64,000 nt of DNA, taken from assembly GCA_024213275.1 (NCBI GenBank), contig JANAVG010000009.1, forward strand, positions 124,001-188,000, in the 5' to 3' direction. The notes under the pieces were generated by a model that was given only the letters and a program-made list of their open reading frames with translations, made no database searches and was not told the DNA's origin. This stretch comes from Rossellomorea sp. BNER (lineage in GTDB: Bacteria > Bacillota > Bacilli > Bacillales > Bacillaceae_B). Of the stretch, positions 63,953 to 64,000 are shown in pieces. The position numbers and the translations under genes are program-made. The first letter of the stretch is position 1. The number at the start of each line of letters is the position of its first letter.

Positions 63953-64000
63953 CTTTTTCCTCCTTTAGTTAGGTTTCTACATGTCTAACTTAAGAGGATG

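Noticed and set aside
1..64000. CRISPR arrays, tRNA, rRNA, prophage or toxin-antitoxin modules
   Set aside because: No regularly spaced repeats, cloverleaf-like genes, phage structural genes or recognisable TA pairs were seen in the window.

Overview
The window looks like chromosomal DNA of a low-GC, endospore-former-type Bacillaceae member. Signs of this are AT-rich intergenic DNA, strong GGAGG ribosome sites with frequent GTG/TTG starts, the adeR-ald pair, Fur and Zur boxes of Bacillus type, a CcpA cre site, a DUF3231 protein, and a GC-rich palindromic repeat of the kind common between Bacillus genes. No rRNA, tRNA, CRISPR array, complete insertion sequence or prophage was seen. The content is mostly accessory metabolism, with several decaying genes.

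Layout. 0-5.5 kb: a Rieske-domain protein, VOC and SRPBCC proteins, a decayed sugar-binding lipoprotein and an AraC regulator. 5.9-9.8 kb: a secreted GH101 endo-alpha-N-acetylgalactosaminidase. 10-17 kb: aspartase, a Fur-box operon (IucB/RhbD-type acyltransferase plus esterase), and adeR-ald. 17-25 kb: a GNAT, an ArsR-AHSA1 operon with twin operators, a VOC protein, a heme O synthase, and nucleoside genes (nupC, a TrmB-like regulator, deoD). 25-30 kb: a zinc-starvation island with two Zur boxes. 30-39 kb: an MFS transporter, an iadA relic, small unknown genes, and an argH-nhaC operon with its own regulator. 39.6-49.5 kb: a biotin-independent malonate decarboxylase cluster (gntR-mdcH-A-B-C-DE-G) continuing into an M20 peptidase and an AbgT transporter. 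51.7-58 kb: an AraC-GH39 fusion, a GH3 glycosidase and a PTS EIIC. 58-61 kb: an amidase and an NRAMP-like transporter. 62-64 kb: gamma-glutamyltransferase.

Two systems stand out. In the zinc island, one Zur box precedes a broken zinc-free S14 gene (rpsN2) followed by a [2Fe-2S] ferredoxin-like protein, SufU and an MBL hydrolase. A second lies between a collapsed COG0523 GTPase gene and an intact dcd-folE2 pair. FolE2 is a known zinc-sparing GTP cyclohydrolase. Placing dCTP deaminase under Zur suggests a zinc-free route to dUMP, because dCMP and cytidine deaminases need zinc. In the malonate regulon, the operator-like palindrome TCGAC-N-GTCGACA upstream of gntR-mdc recurs upstream of the distant, oppositely oriented NRAMP-like transporter and amidase. 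Together with AbgT plus an M20 peptidase and the absence of any MdcF/MdcLM transporter, this suggests that malonate is released inside the cell from imported amides or conjugates.

A third oddity is deoD. Its Shine-Dalgarno sequence lies about 29-33 nt from the ATG, and a perfect stem-loop fills the gap and would restore normal spacing. All functional statements rest on motif reading; no database search was run.
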